DNA of 64,000 nucleotides from JAGWBD01 sp965220615 (GTDB lineage: Bacteria; Chloroflexota; Anaerolineae; Aggregatilineales; Phototrophicaceae). Positions within the stretch are counted from its first letter, which is position 1; each line of letters opens with the position of its first letter. A program made the translations under genes and the position numbers. Shown here piece by piece: positions 1 through 8,987 of this stretch. The notes under the pieces were generated by a model, which was not told where the DNA came from, ran no database searches, and saw nothing but the letters and a program-made list of their open reading frames with translations. Location: positions 620,001 to 684,000 of the forward strand of contig CBDCQL010000002.1 in NCBI GenBank assembly GCA_965220615.1. The letters run 5' to 3'.

Positions 1-205
1 CGATGATGTCGATATCCGGGTCGCTGAACAGGGCGGCCGGATCGGTCTCCAGCCGGGAAATCCCGTTTTCCTCGCCCCATGCCTGCAGGGCAGTCTCGCT
101 GATGTCGCTGCCGGCGATGACCTCGACGTGCTCCGAAGCTGCCCAGCCAGGCATGTGCGTCCTTGCAATGCCACCAACTCCGATAACTCCCACTTTCAGA
201 CTCAT
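1..205 (-). CDS. Gfo/Idh/MocA family oxidoreductase, N-terminal part (cut by window edge)
   Basis: Only the first 68 codons are inside the window; the gene continues past position 1. The start is an ATG at 205 with an AGGAG ribosome site just upstream. The visible protein opens with a Rossmann nucleotide-binding motif (VGVIGVGGIARTH) and runs into the usual 'DPDIDII' segment before the EKP motif of the Gfo/Idh/MocA family. These enzymes are NAD(P)-dependent dehydrogenases of sugars, inositols or related polyols. It lies 69 bases downstream of another Gfo/Idh gene on the same strand, so the two are probably co-transcribed. The substrate cannot be inferred. Confidence 0.85.
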   Translation of the reverse strand, partial: MSLKVGVIGVGGIARTHMPGWAASEHVEVIAGSDISETALQAWGEENGISRLETDPAALFSDPDIDII

Positions 206-274
206 GCTTTCGCTCCTGTTTCAGGCGGTAGACCTGGAATATCCATGGATCGGGTTGCTGGATGCGTCCGGCGC

Positions 275-1276
275 TCAGCCGCTGATATCGACCCAGCTGA
301 GCCCGCCGGCAGCCTGATAAAGCGCTTCCATGACCGTGCTGCGGGCGGCGGCTTCGGCCGGGCTGACCAGCGTGCCGCTGTCGTCTCCGGCAAGATGATT
401 GAGGAAGAGATCAAAGGCGTGAGGCCAGGCCTCCGGCAAGTTCGTCCATGGCGTTTTGCCGTCCGCGCCGGCCACGTGCTGACTGTTGAAGAAGAGTTCG
501 CCATTGCGCACCAGGGCGTGGCCTTCCGTGCCGCTGAGAATGACGCTGACCGGATGCTCGACGTCCAGCCAGCCGGCGCCCAGACTGCCGATGACTCCAT
601 TGCTGAATTGCAATAATGCTTCGCCGGTTTCATCGAGTTCGCCATAGTTGCCGCTGTGGCTGGCGAAGGTCGCCGTGACGGCGTCGACGTCGCCCATCAG
701 CCAGAGCATGATGTCGAGCGAATGCGTGCCCAGGTCGCCGAAGCCGCCGATGCCGCTTTCCTCCAGGCGGGTCATCCACAGATAGTTGGGCGTGAAGATG
801 TCGCGCAGCGCGCCGGCATGGAAGTTGCTGTGGCGCAGGCGGGTGATCTGACCGAAGCTGCCGGCCTGTACCTGTTCGCGCAGGAACTGGTGGACCGGCA
901 TGCCGCGCATGAAGTATCCGGTCTGAAAGAGGACGCCCGCAGCCTCTATGGCCTCCGCCATGTTGCCGGCGTCCTGACGGCCCATCCCCAGAGGTTTCTC
1001 GACGAACATGTGCTTGCCGGCCGCTGCGGCTGCCAGGACAAGCTCTTCGTGCAGATTGGTTTCGGCGCAGATGACGACGGCATTGATCGACGGGTCGGAC
1101 CAGATGGCGCTGGTCTCCTGCACCTTGGCGGCGTTCAGTTCTGCGGCGCATCCGGCCGCGCGCTCCGTGTCATGGTCCCAAACGGCGCGAATGGCGACAT
1201 CCGGGCGATCGTTGAGCCGCCGGACGAATCCGGGCGTGTGGATATGGGCGCAACCGACCAGGGCAAGGTGTTGCAT
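275..1276 (-). CDS. Gfo/Idh/MocA family oxidoreductase
   Basis: A 333-residue NAD(P)-dependent dehydrogenase-like protein of normal family length. The N-terminal Rossmann strand is present but its glycine motif is unusual (LVGCAHIHT in place of GxGxxG). The catalytic EKP motif is at about residues 93-95 (FVEKPLGMG), and 'GGFGDLGTHSLD' marks the C-terminal alpha/beta substrate domain with its conserved Asp and His. The start has an AGGAG site nine bases upstream. It is the first gene of a minus-strand pair with the truncated Gfo/Idh gene and is divergent from the lysine operon. The altered dinucleotide motif could mean weaker or different cofactor binding; the substrate is unknown. Confidence 0.85.
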   Translation of the reverse strand: MQHLALVGCAHIHTPGFVRRLNDRPDVAIRAVWDHDTERAAGCAAELNAAKVQETSAIWSDPSINAVVICAETNLHEELVLAAAAAGKHMFVEKPLGMGRQDAGNMAEAIEAAGVLFQTGYFMRGMPVHQFLREQVQAGSFGQITRLRHSNFHAGALRDIFTPNYLWMTRLEESGIGGFGDLGTHSLDIMLWLMGDVDAVTATFASHSGNYGELDETGEALLQFSNGVIGSLGAGWLDVEHPVSVILSGTEGHALVRNGELFFNSQHVAGADGKTPWTNLPEAWPHAFDLFLNHLAGDDSGTLVSPAEAAARSTVMEALYQAAGGLSWVDISG

Positions 1277-1391
1277 GGCGATCTCCTGACCTTCCAGATT
1301 TCAGGGCTCAGTGTGGAAACTACTGCCGTGCATTGTAAAAGGACTTTTTGTTGCTTGGCTATAGCCACTGCGCCCTGAATTGCGACTGGCC

Positions 1392-1420
1392 TTGCAATTT
1401 GCCACGTAATGTGCCAGAAT
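1392..1420 (+). promoter_or_regulatory. Candidate promoter of the lysine operon
   Basis: A -35-like TTGCAA at 1392-1397 and a -10-like CAGAAT at 1415-1420 are separated by 17 bases. The site lies 30 bases ahead of the leader ORF and points toward homocitrate synthase. The match to consensus is moderate, so this is an inference. Confidence 0.45.
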
Positions 1421-1449
1421 GTACGGCGCAGTCAAGGTGAGCCCATCAG

Positions 1450-1503
1450 ATGCACTTTAACATGGCGAACAAGGCGGAGAAGCGTAGCCAACCTGGAAGG
1501 TGA
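1450..1503 (+). CDS. Putative Lys-containing leader peptide of the lysine operon
   Basis: A 17-codon ORF (MHFNMANKAEKRSQPGR) with an AAGGTGAG ribosome site nine bases upstream, ending just before a terminator hairpin. Lys codons 8 (1471-1473) and 11 (1480-1482) flank GGCGGA at 1473-1478, which is complementary to TCCGCC at 1518-1523. A second pairing, CCGGG 1505-1509 with CCCGG 1535-1539, would break the terminator and cannot coexist with the first. This is the layout of a ribosome-controlled attenuator: stalling at Lys codons would favour read-through. Leader-peptide attenuation has been described for the Thermus lysine cluster. Translation of this ORF is inferred. Confidence 0.55.
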   Translation: MHFNMANKAEKRSQPGR

Positions 1504-1529
1504 TCCGGGACTCTGCATCCGCCTGAACG

Positions 1530-1560
1530 GCCTGCCCGGAACGCCGGAGCAGGCTTTTTT
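1530..1560 (+). terminator. Attenuator terminator upstream of homocitrate synthase
   Basis: GCCTGC (1530-1535) pairs with GCAGGC (1549-1554), and inside it CCGG pairs with CCGG across an AACG loop with one bulged A. A run of six T follows at 1555-1560. This is a textbook intrinsic terminator placed 42 bases before the structural gene, so it must be regulated or leaky for the operon to be expressed. Confidence 0.8.
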
Positions 1561-1601
1561 GTTGCAGGGACCCGGTGGCCGAATAGCGAAAACGGGACAA
1601 C

Positions 1602-2744
1602 ATGCAGGCAGCGTCTTTCAGCAATTTCAACGTGATCGAATCCACCCTGCGCGAGGGCGAGCAGTTCGAAGGCTGTCACTTTTCGCTGGATGACAAACTC
1701 GAAATTGCCTCAGCGCTGGACGCCTTTGGCGTGGAATACATGGAACTGACCACGCCGTTGGCCAGCCCGCAGAGTGAGGCCACGCTGCGCGCCGTTGCCG
1801 GAATGAAGCGCAATTTCCGCCTGCTCACGCACATTCGCGCGCGCATGGACGAGGCGCGCCTGGCGGTGGACTGCGGCGTCGATGGCGTGGACATCTATAT
1901 CGGCACCTCGGCCTACATGCGGCAGTTCAGTCATGGTCGCAGCCTGAATGAGATCATCGACAGCAGCAGCGAGATAGTCACCTGGTTGAAAGACCAGGGC
2001 ATCGAGACGCGTTTTAGCACGGAGGACACCTTCCGCAGCAACCTGGCGGACGTGTTCACCGTCTACAGGGCGATGGACCTTGCCGGCGTCGATCGCGTCG
2101 GCGTGGCGGATACGGTCGGTATCGCCGACCCCCTGCGTACACACAGTCTGATCAGCAGTTTGCGCCAGGCGGTGCATTGCGACATCGAGTTTCATGGCCA
2201 CGATGACAGCGGCTGTGCGGTCGCCAACGCTTGGTGTGCCCTGCAGGCCGGCGCGACGCACGTCGATACCACCGTGCTGGGGATCGGCGAACGCAATGGC
2301 ATCACGGCGCTGGGCAGTCTGGTGGCCCGCATATACACGGTCGACCCGCAGCTCGTGCGTAAGTACGACTTGCAACTGCTGCGCGAAATCGAGGAACTGG
2401 TGGCGCGCCGGGTTGGCATCGACGTGCCCTTTAACACGCCCATCACCGGACGCACCGCCTTTCATCACAAGGCCGGGGTGCACACCAACGCCGTGTTGCA
2501 GAACCCCACCAGCTACGAAGCCATCGACCCGGCAGACTTCGGCATCGCGCGCAACATCGACGTCGCTCATCGTCTTGTGGGCTGGAATGCCGTGCGCGAC
2601 CGGGCGGCCACGCTGGGCATGGCGCTGGACGAACCGGAGCTGCGTGCGGCCACGCTTCGCATCAAGACTCTGGCCGACGAGCGTCGCATCACGCTCGCCG
2701 ACGTGGACCAGGTGCTGCAGGATGCGGTCACGGAGCCCGGCTGA
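1602..2744 (+). CDS. hcs: Homocitrate synthase (alpha-aminoadipate lysine pathway)
   Basis: A 380-residue DRE-TIM metallolyase that condenses 2-oxoglutarate with acetyl-CoA to homocitrate, the first step of lysine synthesis by the alpha-aminoadipate route. The N-terminus carries the family motif 'IESTLREGEQFEG', and the divalent-metal HxH is in 'IEFHGHDDSGCA'. 'GATHVDTTVLGIGERNGIT' and 'TGRTAFHHKAGVH' match Thermus-type homocitrate synthase more closely than LeuA, including the short length with no LeuA-type C-terminal regulatory domain. Two homoaconitase subunits follow with a one-base overlap, supporting this over isopropylmalate synthase. Isopropylmalate or citramalate synthase remains a weaker alternative. 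A leader peptide and attenuator precede it. The ribosome site is weak. Confidence 0.85.
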   Translation: MQAASFSNFNVIESTLREGEQFEGCHFSLDDKLEIASALDAFGVEYMELTTPLASPQSEATLRAVAGMKRNFRLLTHIRARMDEARLAVDCGVDGVDIYIGTSAYMRQFSHGRSLNEIIDSSSEIVTWLKDQGIETRFSTEDTFRSNLADVFTVYRAMDLAGVDRVGVADTVGIADPLRTHSLISSLRQAVHCDIEFHGHDDSGCAVANAWCALQAGATHVDTTVLGIGERNGITALGSLVARIYTVDPQLVRKYDLQLLREIEELVARRVGIDVPFNTPITGRTAFHHKAGVHTNAVLQNPTSYEAIDPADFGIARNIDVAHRLVGWNAVRDRAATLGMALDEPELRAATLRIKTLADERRITLADVDQVLQDAVTEPG

Positions 2745-4042
2745 TGGGCGCGACCTTCAGCGAGAAGGTGCTGGCGCGCAACGCCGGTCGCGCGCAGGTC
2801 CAGCCCGGCGAAGTGCTCGACATCACACCCGACGTGGTGCTCAGCCACGACAACAGTGCCGCGATTCTGCAGTTATTCGGGCAATTGTCGCAGGCGAGAG
2901 TGCGCTTTCCGGAGCGTCTGGCCATTACACTGGACCACGCCGTGCCACCGCCCACGCCACAACATGCGCAGAACCATGCGGAGATTCGTCGTTTCGTAAG
3001 GGAGCAGGGCATCCCGCACTTCTTCGAAATGGGTCGCGGTATCTGTCATCAGGTGCATTGCGAAGAGGGCGTGGTCGGGCCCGGCATGATTTTGCTGGGC
3101 GCGGACAGCCACAGCCCGCATTGCGGCTGGCTGGGGGCCTTTGGGGCCGGCGTGGGCCGCAGTGAAATAGCGGCGCTGTGGGCTACGGGCGAGTTGTGGC
3201 TGCGCGTGCCCGAGACCCTGCGCATCACATTGTCCGGGCGGCTCGTGCCAGGGGTGATGTCCAAGGACCTTGCGCTGCAACTCATCGCCCGCCTGGGCGC
3301 GGATGGCGCGAACTACATGGCTGTCGAATTCGACGGGCCGGGTGTGGCGACGCTCTCAGCGGACATGCGCGCCGCGCTCGTCAACATGATGGCTGAAATG
3401 GGCGCCAAGAACGCCTTCATCGCGCCGGACGACGTCACCTGGCGCTGGCTGGAAACGCAACTGCGCCGGAATCGTGCGAACGACTGGCAGGAGCGTCTCT
3501 CATTTTTTCGCGAACAGGCACTGTGGCCCGACGAGGATGCCCCTTGCGCAGGGCAACTGGACGTGGCGCTCGACGAGATTGATGCGATTGTTTCCTGTCC
3601 CCACCGCGTCGACAATACGCAGCCGGTCTCGGCGTTAACGGGAACCAGGGTTGATCTGGCCTTCATCGGCACCTGCACCAATGGCCGTCTTGAGGACCTG
3701 GCGGCCGCGGCGGAGGTCGTGCGAGGGCGTCGGTTGCGCGCCCGGCTGCTGGTCATCCCGGCCTCGTCCCAGGTGCTGGCCGACGCCCTTGACGCCGGAC
3801 ATTTGGCCGACCTGATCGAAGCCGGCGCCAGCATTGGCACGCCGGGCTGCGGGCCCTGCATGGGGGTTCACGCCGGTGTACTCGCGCCTGGGGAAGTATG
3901 CATCAGCAGCGCCAACCGCAACTTTCGCGGGCGCATGGGCCAGCGTGAGGCCGACATCTATCTGGCGAATCCGGCGGTGGTCGCCGCCAGCGCTGTCGCC
4001 GGCGAGATCACGCATCCCGCCAACCTGCTGGCTGAGGTCTGA
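2744..4042 (+). CDS. lysT: Homoaconitase / 3-isopropylmalate dehydratase-type large subunit
   Basis: A 432-residue aconitase-family large subunit. The three [4Fe-4S] ligands are visible: Cys311 in 'FIGTCTNGR', and Cys369 and Cys372 in 'TPGCGPCMG'. The substrate-binding 'DSHSPHCG' lies at about 121-128 and 'SSANRNFRGRMG' near the C-terminus. The enzyme would isomerise homocitrate to homoisocitrate with the small subunit encoded six bases downstream. Its start overlaps the homocitrate synthase stop (TGATG), indicating translational coupling. LeuC (isopropylmalate) activity is possible from sequence alone, since these families are very similar; the assignment to lysine rests on the neighbour gene. 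Confidence 0.85.
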   Translation: MGATFSEKVLARNAGRAQVQPGEVLDITPDVVLSHDNSAAILQLFGQLSQARVRFPERLAITLDHAVPPPTPQHAQNHAEIRRFVREQGIPHFFEMGRGICHQVHCEEGVVGPGMILLGADSHSPHCGWLGAFGAGVGRSEIAALWATGELWLRVPETLRITLSGRLVPGVMSKDLALQLIARLGADGANYMAVEFDGPGVATLSADMRAALVNMMAEMGAKNAFIAPDDVTWRWLETQLRRNRANDWQERLSFFREQALWPDEDAPCAGQLDVALDEIDAIVSCPHRVDNTQPVSALTGTRVDLAFIGTCTNGRLEDLAAAAEVVRGRRLRARLLVIPASSQVLADALDAGHLADLIEAGASIGTPGCGPCMGVHAGVLAPGEVCISSANRNFRGRMGQREADIYLANPAVVAASAVAGEITHPANLLAEV

Positions 4043-4047
4043 GCGGG

Positions 4048-4542
4048 ATGCGCAGCAGATACCGCATTTGGGCATACGGCGACCACGTCAACACGGACGT
4101 CATCTTCCCGGGCAAATACACCTACAGCGTACAGCATGATCCGGCGGCGCTGGCGCGGCACGCCCTGGAGGACCTGGACCCGTCCTTCGCCAGCGACATG
4201 CGACCCGGCGACGTCATCGTTGCGGGCCGCAACTGGGGCAATGGCAGCAGCCGTGAACAGGCGGTGACCTGTCTGGTGGCCTGCGGCCTGCACGCCGTCA
4301 TCGCGGAATCTTTCGCGCGCATCTACTTCCGCAACGCCATCAACAACGGCTTGCTGGCCCTGACTTGTCCGGGCGTATCCGCGCTGGCGCGGGCCGGCAT
4401 GGAACTGTCGCTGGACCTGGACGCGGGGGCACTGGAACTGGCGGGGAAGACCCTGCGCTTTGCTCCCTTGCCGTCCTCCGTGCGCCACATCGTCGCAGCC
4501 GGCGGGCTGATCGAGTCCCTGAAGGTGGCGAGGGGAGAATAA
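4048..4542 (+). CDS. lysU: Homoaconitase small subunit
   Basis: A 164-residue swivel-domain subunit of the heterodimeric hydro-lyase. The start 'YGDHVNTDVIFPGKYTY' has the form found in Thermus LysU-type subunits, and 'GRNWGNGSSREQA' is the conserved substrate-contacting loop. It is encoded five bases after the large subunit and ends the operon. A homoisocitrate dehydrogenase and the LysW-dependent steps are not in this window. Confidence 0.85.
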   Translation: MRSRYRIWAYGDHVNTDVIFPGKYTYSVQHDPAALARHALEDLDPSFASDMRPGDVIVAGRNWGNGSSREQAVTCLVACGLHAVIAESFARIYFRNAINNGLLALTCPGVSALARAGMELSLDLDAGALELAGKTLRFAPLPSSVRHIVAAGGLIESLKVARGE

Positions 4543-4566
4543 GGGGGCAGGCGCCGCCCGCCCCCT
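4542..4566. terminator. Hairpin between convergent genes
   Basis: AGGGGGC (4542-4548) pairs perfectly with GCCCCCT (4560-4566) around a GC-rich 11-base interior. It sits between the stop of lysU and the stop of the minus-strand Gfo/Idh gene. There is no T run on either side, so it may act as a barrier or RNA 3' end protector rather than a classical terminator. Confidence 0.45.
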
Positions 4567-4572
4567 GAGACA

Positions 4573-5769
<1,197 letters not shown>

Positions 5770-5781
5770 CGCTTCTTCTCC

Positions 5782-6777
5782 TTACTCGGCAAAGGATGCA
5801 TCAAAGGCTCGCCCGGACTTTTCGAAGTCGGCGTTGCGCACGAATTCGACCGATTCAGCAGCACCGTGTTCGCGGTCCATGCCGCTGTCCTCCCACTCGA
5901 CCGAGAGCGGCCCGTCATAGCCGATGCGATTCAGCGCGCGAATCATGCCCTCGAAATCGACGTCGCCGCGACCTGGCGAGACAAAGTCCCAGCCGCGTTT
6001 GTAATCGCCAAACTGCAGATGCGACGAAAGAATGCTGTTAACGCCATTTAGCGTGATGCGCGAGTCCTTGACGTGCACGTGATAAATGCGGTCCTCGAAA
6101 CGATCGATAAACAGCACCGGATCAAACATCTGGTGTATGAAGTGACTGGGGTCGAAGTTGAAGCCGAAGGCCGGCCGCCGGTCGATGGCCGCCAGCGCCA
6201 GTTCCGAGGTGTGGATGTCGTAGGCGATTTCCGTCGGATGCACTTCCAGGCCAAAGCGGATCCCAACCTCGTCAAAGACATCCAGAATCGGGTTCCAGCG
6301 ATCGGCGAATTCACGGTAACCGGCGTCGATAAGTTCCGGTGACGTGGGCGGAAAATGATAAAGCAGATGCCACACGGAACTTCCGGTGAAGCCGTTGACG
6401 ACGTCAACGCCGAAGGCGCGCGCAGCGCGGGCCGTATTCGCTATCTCTTCGGCAGCGCGCTCGTTGACGCCATCCGCGTCACCATCGCCCCAGACGTAGG
6501 GCGGGACGATATCCTGATGACGCGCGTCGATGCGGTCGCACACGGCCTGGCCGACGAGGTGGTTGGAAATGGCGAAACACTGCAGGCCGTGTTTGGCCAG
6601 GATGTCATGGCGGGTCTGCAGATAGCCATCCTCTTCCAGGGCGCGATTGACCTCGAAGTGGTCGCCCCAGCAGGCGAGCTCAAGGCCGTCATAGCCCCAT
6701 TCTGCGGCTTTCTGCGCCAGGGTATCCAGCGTCAGATCTGCCCATTGTCCGGTAAACAGCGTTACTGGTCGTGCCAT
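5782..6777 (-). CDS. Sugar phosphate isomerase/epimerase (xylose isomerase-like TIM barrel)
   Basis: A 331-residue protein of the AP-endonuclease-2/xylose isomerase-like fold. Metal-ligand type segments are visible in order: 'LEVHPTEIAYD' (Glu), 'FNFDPSHFI' (Asp and His), 'HVKDS' (His and Asp) and 'SVEWED' (Glu). Such enzymes isomerise or epimerise sugars or inositol derivatives. A GGGAGG site supports the ATG at 6777. It is the first gene of a two-gene operon with the Gfo/Idh enzyme below it, a pairing typical of polyol or inositol catabolism. The exact substrate cannot be read from the sequence. Confidence 0.82.
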   Translation of the reverse strand: MARPVTLFTGQWADLTLDTLAQKAAEWGYDGLELACWGDHFEVNRALEEDGYLQTRHDILAKHGLQCFAISNHLVGQAVCDRIDARHQDIVPPYVWGDGDADGVNERAAEEIANTARAARAFGVDVVNGFTGSSVWHLLYHFPPTSPELIDAGYREFADRWNPILDVFDEVGIRFGLEVHPTEIAYDIHTSELALAAIDRRPAFGFNFDPSHFIHQMFDPVLFIDRFEDRIYHVHVKDSRITLNGVNSILSSHLQFGDYKRGWDFVSPGRGDVDFEGMIRALNRIGYDGPLSVEWEDSGMDREHGAAESVEFVRNADFEKSGRAFDASFAE

Positions 6778-6879
6778 GGAAGCCCCTCCCGCAGTGCCCC
6801 TGAATGCAATGCGGGCAGTTTAGCGCGGGACTCGCGCTGCTGCCATGAAAGGCGGGAAGGGAGCAGGTCGTGCCTGCCT

Positions 6880-7851
6880 TCAGTCGGTCACCTTGTCGGC
6901 GGCTTCGATCAACCCGCGCATATAGCCAACGGCGTAGATCTTGCCGAGCAGCATATAGCCCGGATGCTCGTTGCTTTCGCGCTCCAGCGTGGGCGCGTGG
7001 TCGGGGCGCAGGGGGCCCGCGAAGCCCACGTCGCGCCAGGCGCGCATGCAGGCCAGCATGTCGGTCGGTCCCTCGTCATGGAAGACCTCGTCGAAATCCG
7101 GCACTTTGCTGCTGACATCACGGAAATGCACAAAGAAGACTTTCTCGCGGGCGCCGAATTCGCGGATGGCGGCCGGAACGTCTGGCACGTCGCGCATGGC
7201 GGCGAAATTGCCCTGGCAGAAGGTCAGGCCGTTGCTGGGGGAGGGCGCCATTTCGATAACGCGGTGGAAGGCAGTGGCACTGCGCATGATGCGCGCGATG
7301 CCGCGGATCGGAGAAATGGGTGGATCGTCGGGGTGCAGGGCGAGTTTGACGCCGGCCTGCTCGGCCACGGGAAGCACCCGCTTCAGGAAATATTCGAAAT
7401 TCTGCCAAAGGCGCTCCTCGCCGACTTCGCCGTATTCGGTGAGCGGGGCGTTCGCCATGAGTTCGTGCCGGTAGCTGCTGACCAGGGCACCGCCGCGTCC
7501 TCGATCGGCCAGTGAGGTGCGCAGCCAGCCGAAAGCGGTCATAAAGTTGTAGCAAAGGACCGGGATCCCGGCGGCTCCCATGTTGGCCAGCGACTCACAG
7601 AAGTGGTTGATGTCCTCGTCACGGTCGGGCAAGCCAAGCTTGATTGTGTCGCTAATGGGGATGCTTTCAATGACGCTGAGGCGCAAACCGGCCGCCTCAA
7701 TGCGCTGGCGCAAGCGCAGCAGGGCGAGAAAGTCCCAGACCGGGCCGCTGTCTTCTGCCGGACGGCCGGTGACGATATCGCTCACGCCTATTTGGGCGGC
7801 GAGACGAAGCGTACTGTCGTCGAGTGACATCGGCAACAAGGCAATGCGCAT
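6880..7851 (-). CDS. uxuA: Mannonate dehydratase family protein (UxuA-like)
   Basis: A 323-residue protein. The ATG at 7851 (MRIALLPM) is chosen because a GGAG site lies nine bases upstream and an upstream in-frame extension has no family similarity. UxuA motifs are visible: 'LALHPDDPP', 'LTFCQGNF' and 'FVHFRDVSS', which carry the His, Cys, Asp and His metal-site residues. UxuA dehydrates D-mannonate to 2-keto-3-deoxygluconate in hexuronate catabolism. It is somewhat short for classical UxuA (about 390 residues), so a related sugar-acid dehydratase is possible. It is divergent from the Gfo/Idh gene at 8004 and stands apart from the pair below it by about 100 bases. Confidence 0.75.
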   Translation of the reverse strand: MRIALLPMSLDDSTLRLAAQIGVSDIVTGRPAEDSGPVWDFLALLRLRQRIEAAGLRLSVIESIPISDTIKLGLPDRDEDINHFCESLANMGAAGIPVLCYNFMTAFGWLRTSLADRGRGGALVSSYRHELMANAPLTEYGEVGEERLWQNFEYFLKRVLPVAEQAGVKLALHPDDPPISPIRGIARIMRSATAFHRVIEMAPSPSNGLTFCQGNFAAMRDVPDVPAAIREFGAREKVFFVHFRDVSSKVPDFDEVFHDEGPTDMLACMRAWRDVGFAGPLRPDHAPTLERESNEHPGYMLLGKIYAVGYMRGLIEAADKVTD

Positions 7852-7957
7852 GGCGACATTCTCCAGCGTTTCAGGGATTGTATCCCTGTCGCGGCCGAAA
7901 GACCCCGGACCAACGAGGCCACGTGACATCAGCCTGATCCGGCCGGGGGCCGCCACG

Positions 7958-7966
7958 TGCTATACT
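7958..7966 (+). promoter_or_regulatory. Extended -10 promoter (TGC TATACT)
   Basis: TGC immediately followed by TATACT at 7961-7966, with no recognisable -35 box 17 bases upstream. It lies 37 bases before the GTG start of the Gfo/Idh gene. The same TGn-TATAnT form occurs ahead of several other genes in the window. Confidence 0.6.
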
Positions 7967-8003
7967 GCCGACGCATGCGACTTTGAGACGGAAGGGAGCG
8001 CCC

Positions 8004-8987
8004 GTGTTTCGCTGGGGAATCATCAGTACGGGTCGAATCGCCAATGACTTTGCCGCCGGTGTCAGTCAACTGCCGGATGCTACGGTGCTGGCCATTGGCT
8101 CGCGCACGCAGCAGGCGGCCGACGCCTTCGGCGACCGTCACGGCGCCGAACGCCGCTACGATTCCTACGAGGCCCTGGCCGCTGACCCCGACCTGGACGC
8201 GATTTATGTTGCCACGCCGCACCCTTACCACGCCCCGAATTGCATCATGTGCCTCGAGGCAGGCAGGGCCGTCCTCTGCGAAAAGCCATTCACCATCAAC
8301 GCTTCCGAGCTGGAACAGGTGGTGACCCTGGCGCGCGACAAGGGGCTTTTCCTTATGGAAGGAATGTGGTCACGCTTCATGCCGGCCACTGTGAAGCTGC
8401 GCGAGTTGCTGGCTTCCGGCGTCATTGGCGACATCAACATCGTGGACATCGACTTCGGCTTCCGCGCGCCATTCAACCCGCAACATCGCCTCTTCGCGCC
8501 GGAACTGGGCGGGGGCGCCCTGCTGGACATCGGCGTCTACTCGCTGTCCTTTGCCTCGATGGTGCTGGGCAAGCCCGAACGCATCGTAAGTATGGCGCAG
8601 ATGGGCGAAAGCGGCGTCGACGAAAATTCGGCGATTATCCTGGGCTATGAGAGTGGCGCCCTGACGACGATCAACACGGCCATCCGCACCACCACGCCGC
8701 ATCAGGCGGTCATCAACGGCACGTTGGGCCGCATCACGATGCACCCGCAGTACTGGTTTCCGCAACGAATCACGCTTGAAGTCTACGGGCAGGAGACCAG
8801 CGTGATGGACATCCCGATGAACGGCAACGGCTTCAATCACGAGGCGGCCGAAGTCGCCCGTTGTATTCGGAACGGTCAGCTGGAAAGCGACATCATGCCG
8901 CTCGAAGAGTCGCTGGAACTGATGCGAACGATGGACGAGATTCGCGGACAGTGGGGTCTGCGCTACCCGATGGAGGATGCACGATGA
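8004..8987 (+). CDS. Gfo/Idh/MocA family oxidoreductase
   Basis: A 327-residue protein starting at GTG 8004 (VFRWGIISTGRIAND); a GAAGGGAG ribosome site five bases upstream decides this start over an upstream TTG. The Rossmann motif is near the N-terminus, the EKP motif in 'LCEKPFTIN', and 'GGGALLDIGVYSLSFA' is the usual C-domain segment. The pattern resembles the dihydrodiol/D-xylose dehydrogenase branch of the family. It overlaps the following aldo-keto reductase by four bases (ATGA), so the two are translationally coupled. Probably oxidises a sugar or related alcohol with NAD(P). Confidence 0.88.
   Translation: MFRWGIISTGRIANDFAAGVSQLPDATVLAIGSRTQQAADAFGDRHGAERRYDSYEALAADPDLDAIYVATPHPYHAPNCIMCLEAGRAVLCEKPFTINASELEQVVTLARDKGLFLMEGMWSRFMPATVKLRELLASGVIGDINIVDIDFGFRAPFNPQHRLFAPELGGGALLDIGVYSLSFASMVLGKPERIVSMAQMGESGVDENSAIILGYESGALTTINTAIRTTTPHQAVINGTLGRITMHPQYWFPQRITLEVYGQETSVMDIPMNGNGFNHEAAEVARCIRNGQLESDIMPLEESLELMRTMDEIRGQWGLRYPMEDAR

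Noticed and set aside
1495..1512. Possible T-box motif in the lysine leader (AAGGTGATCCGGG)
   Set aside because: It resembles the T-box only loosely; the GGTACCGCG core is absent and no long specifier stem is evident. The leader-peptide model explains more of the sequence.
1409..1693. 94-codon frame running through the lysine leader with an Arg-rich stretch
   Set aside because: It reads through the terminator and into homocitrate synthase out of frame, has no ribosome site, and shows no protein similarity. The 17-codon ORF in another frame has the better signal.
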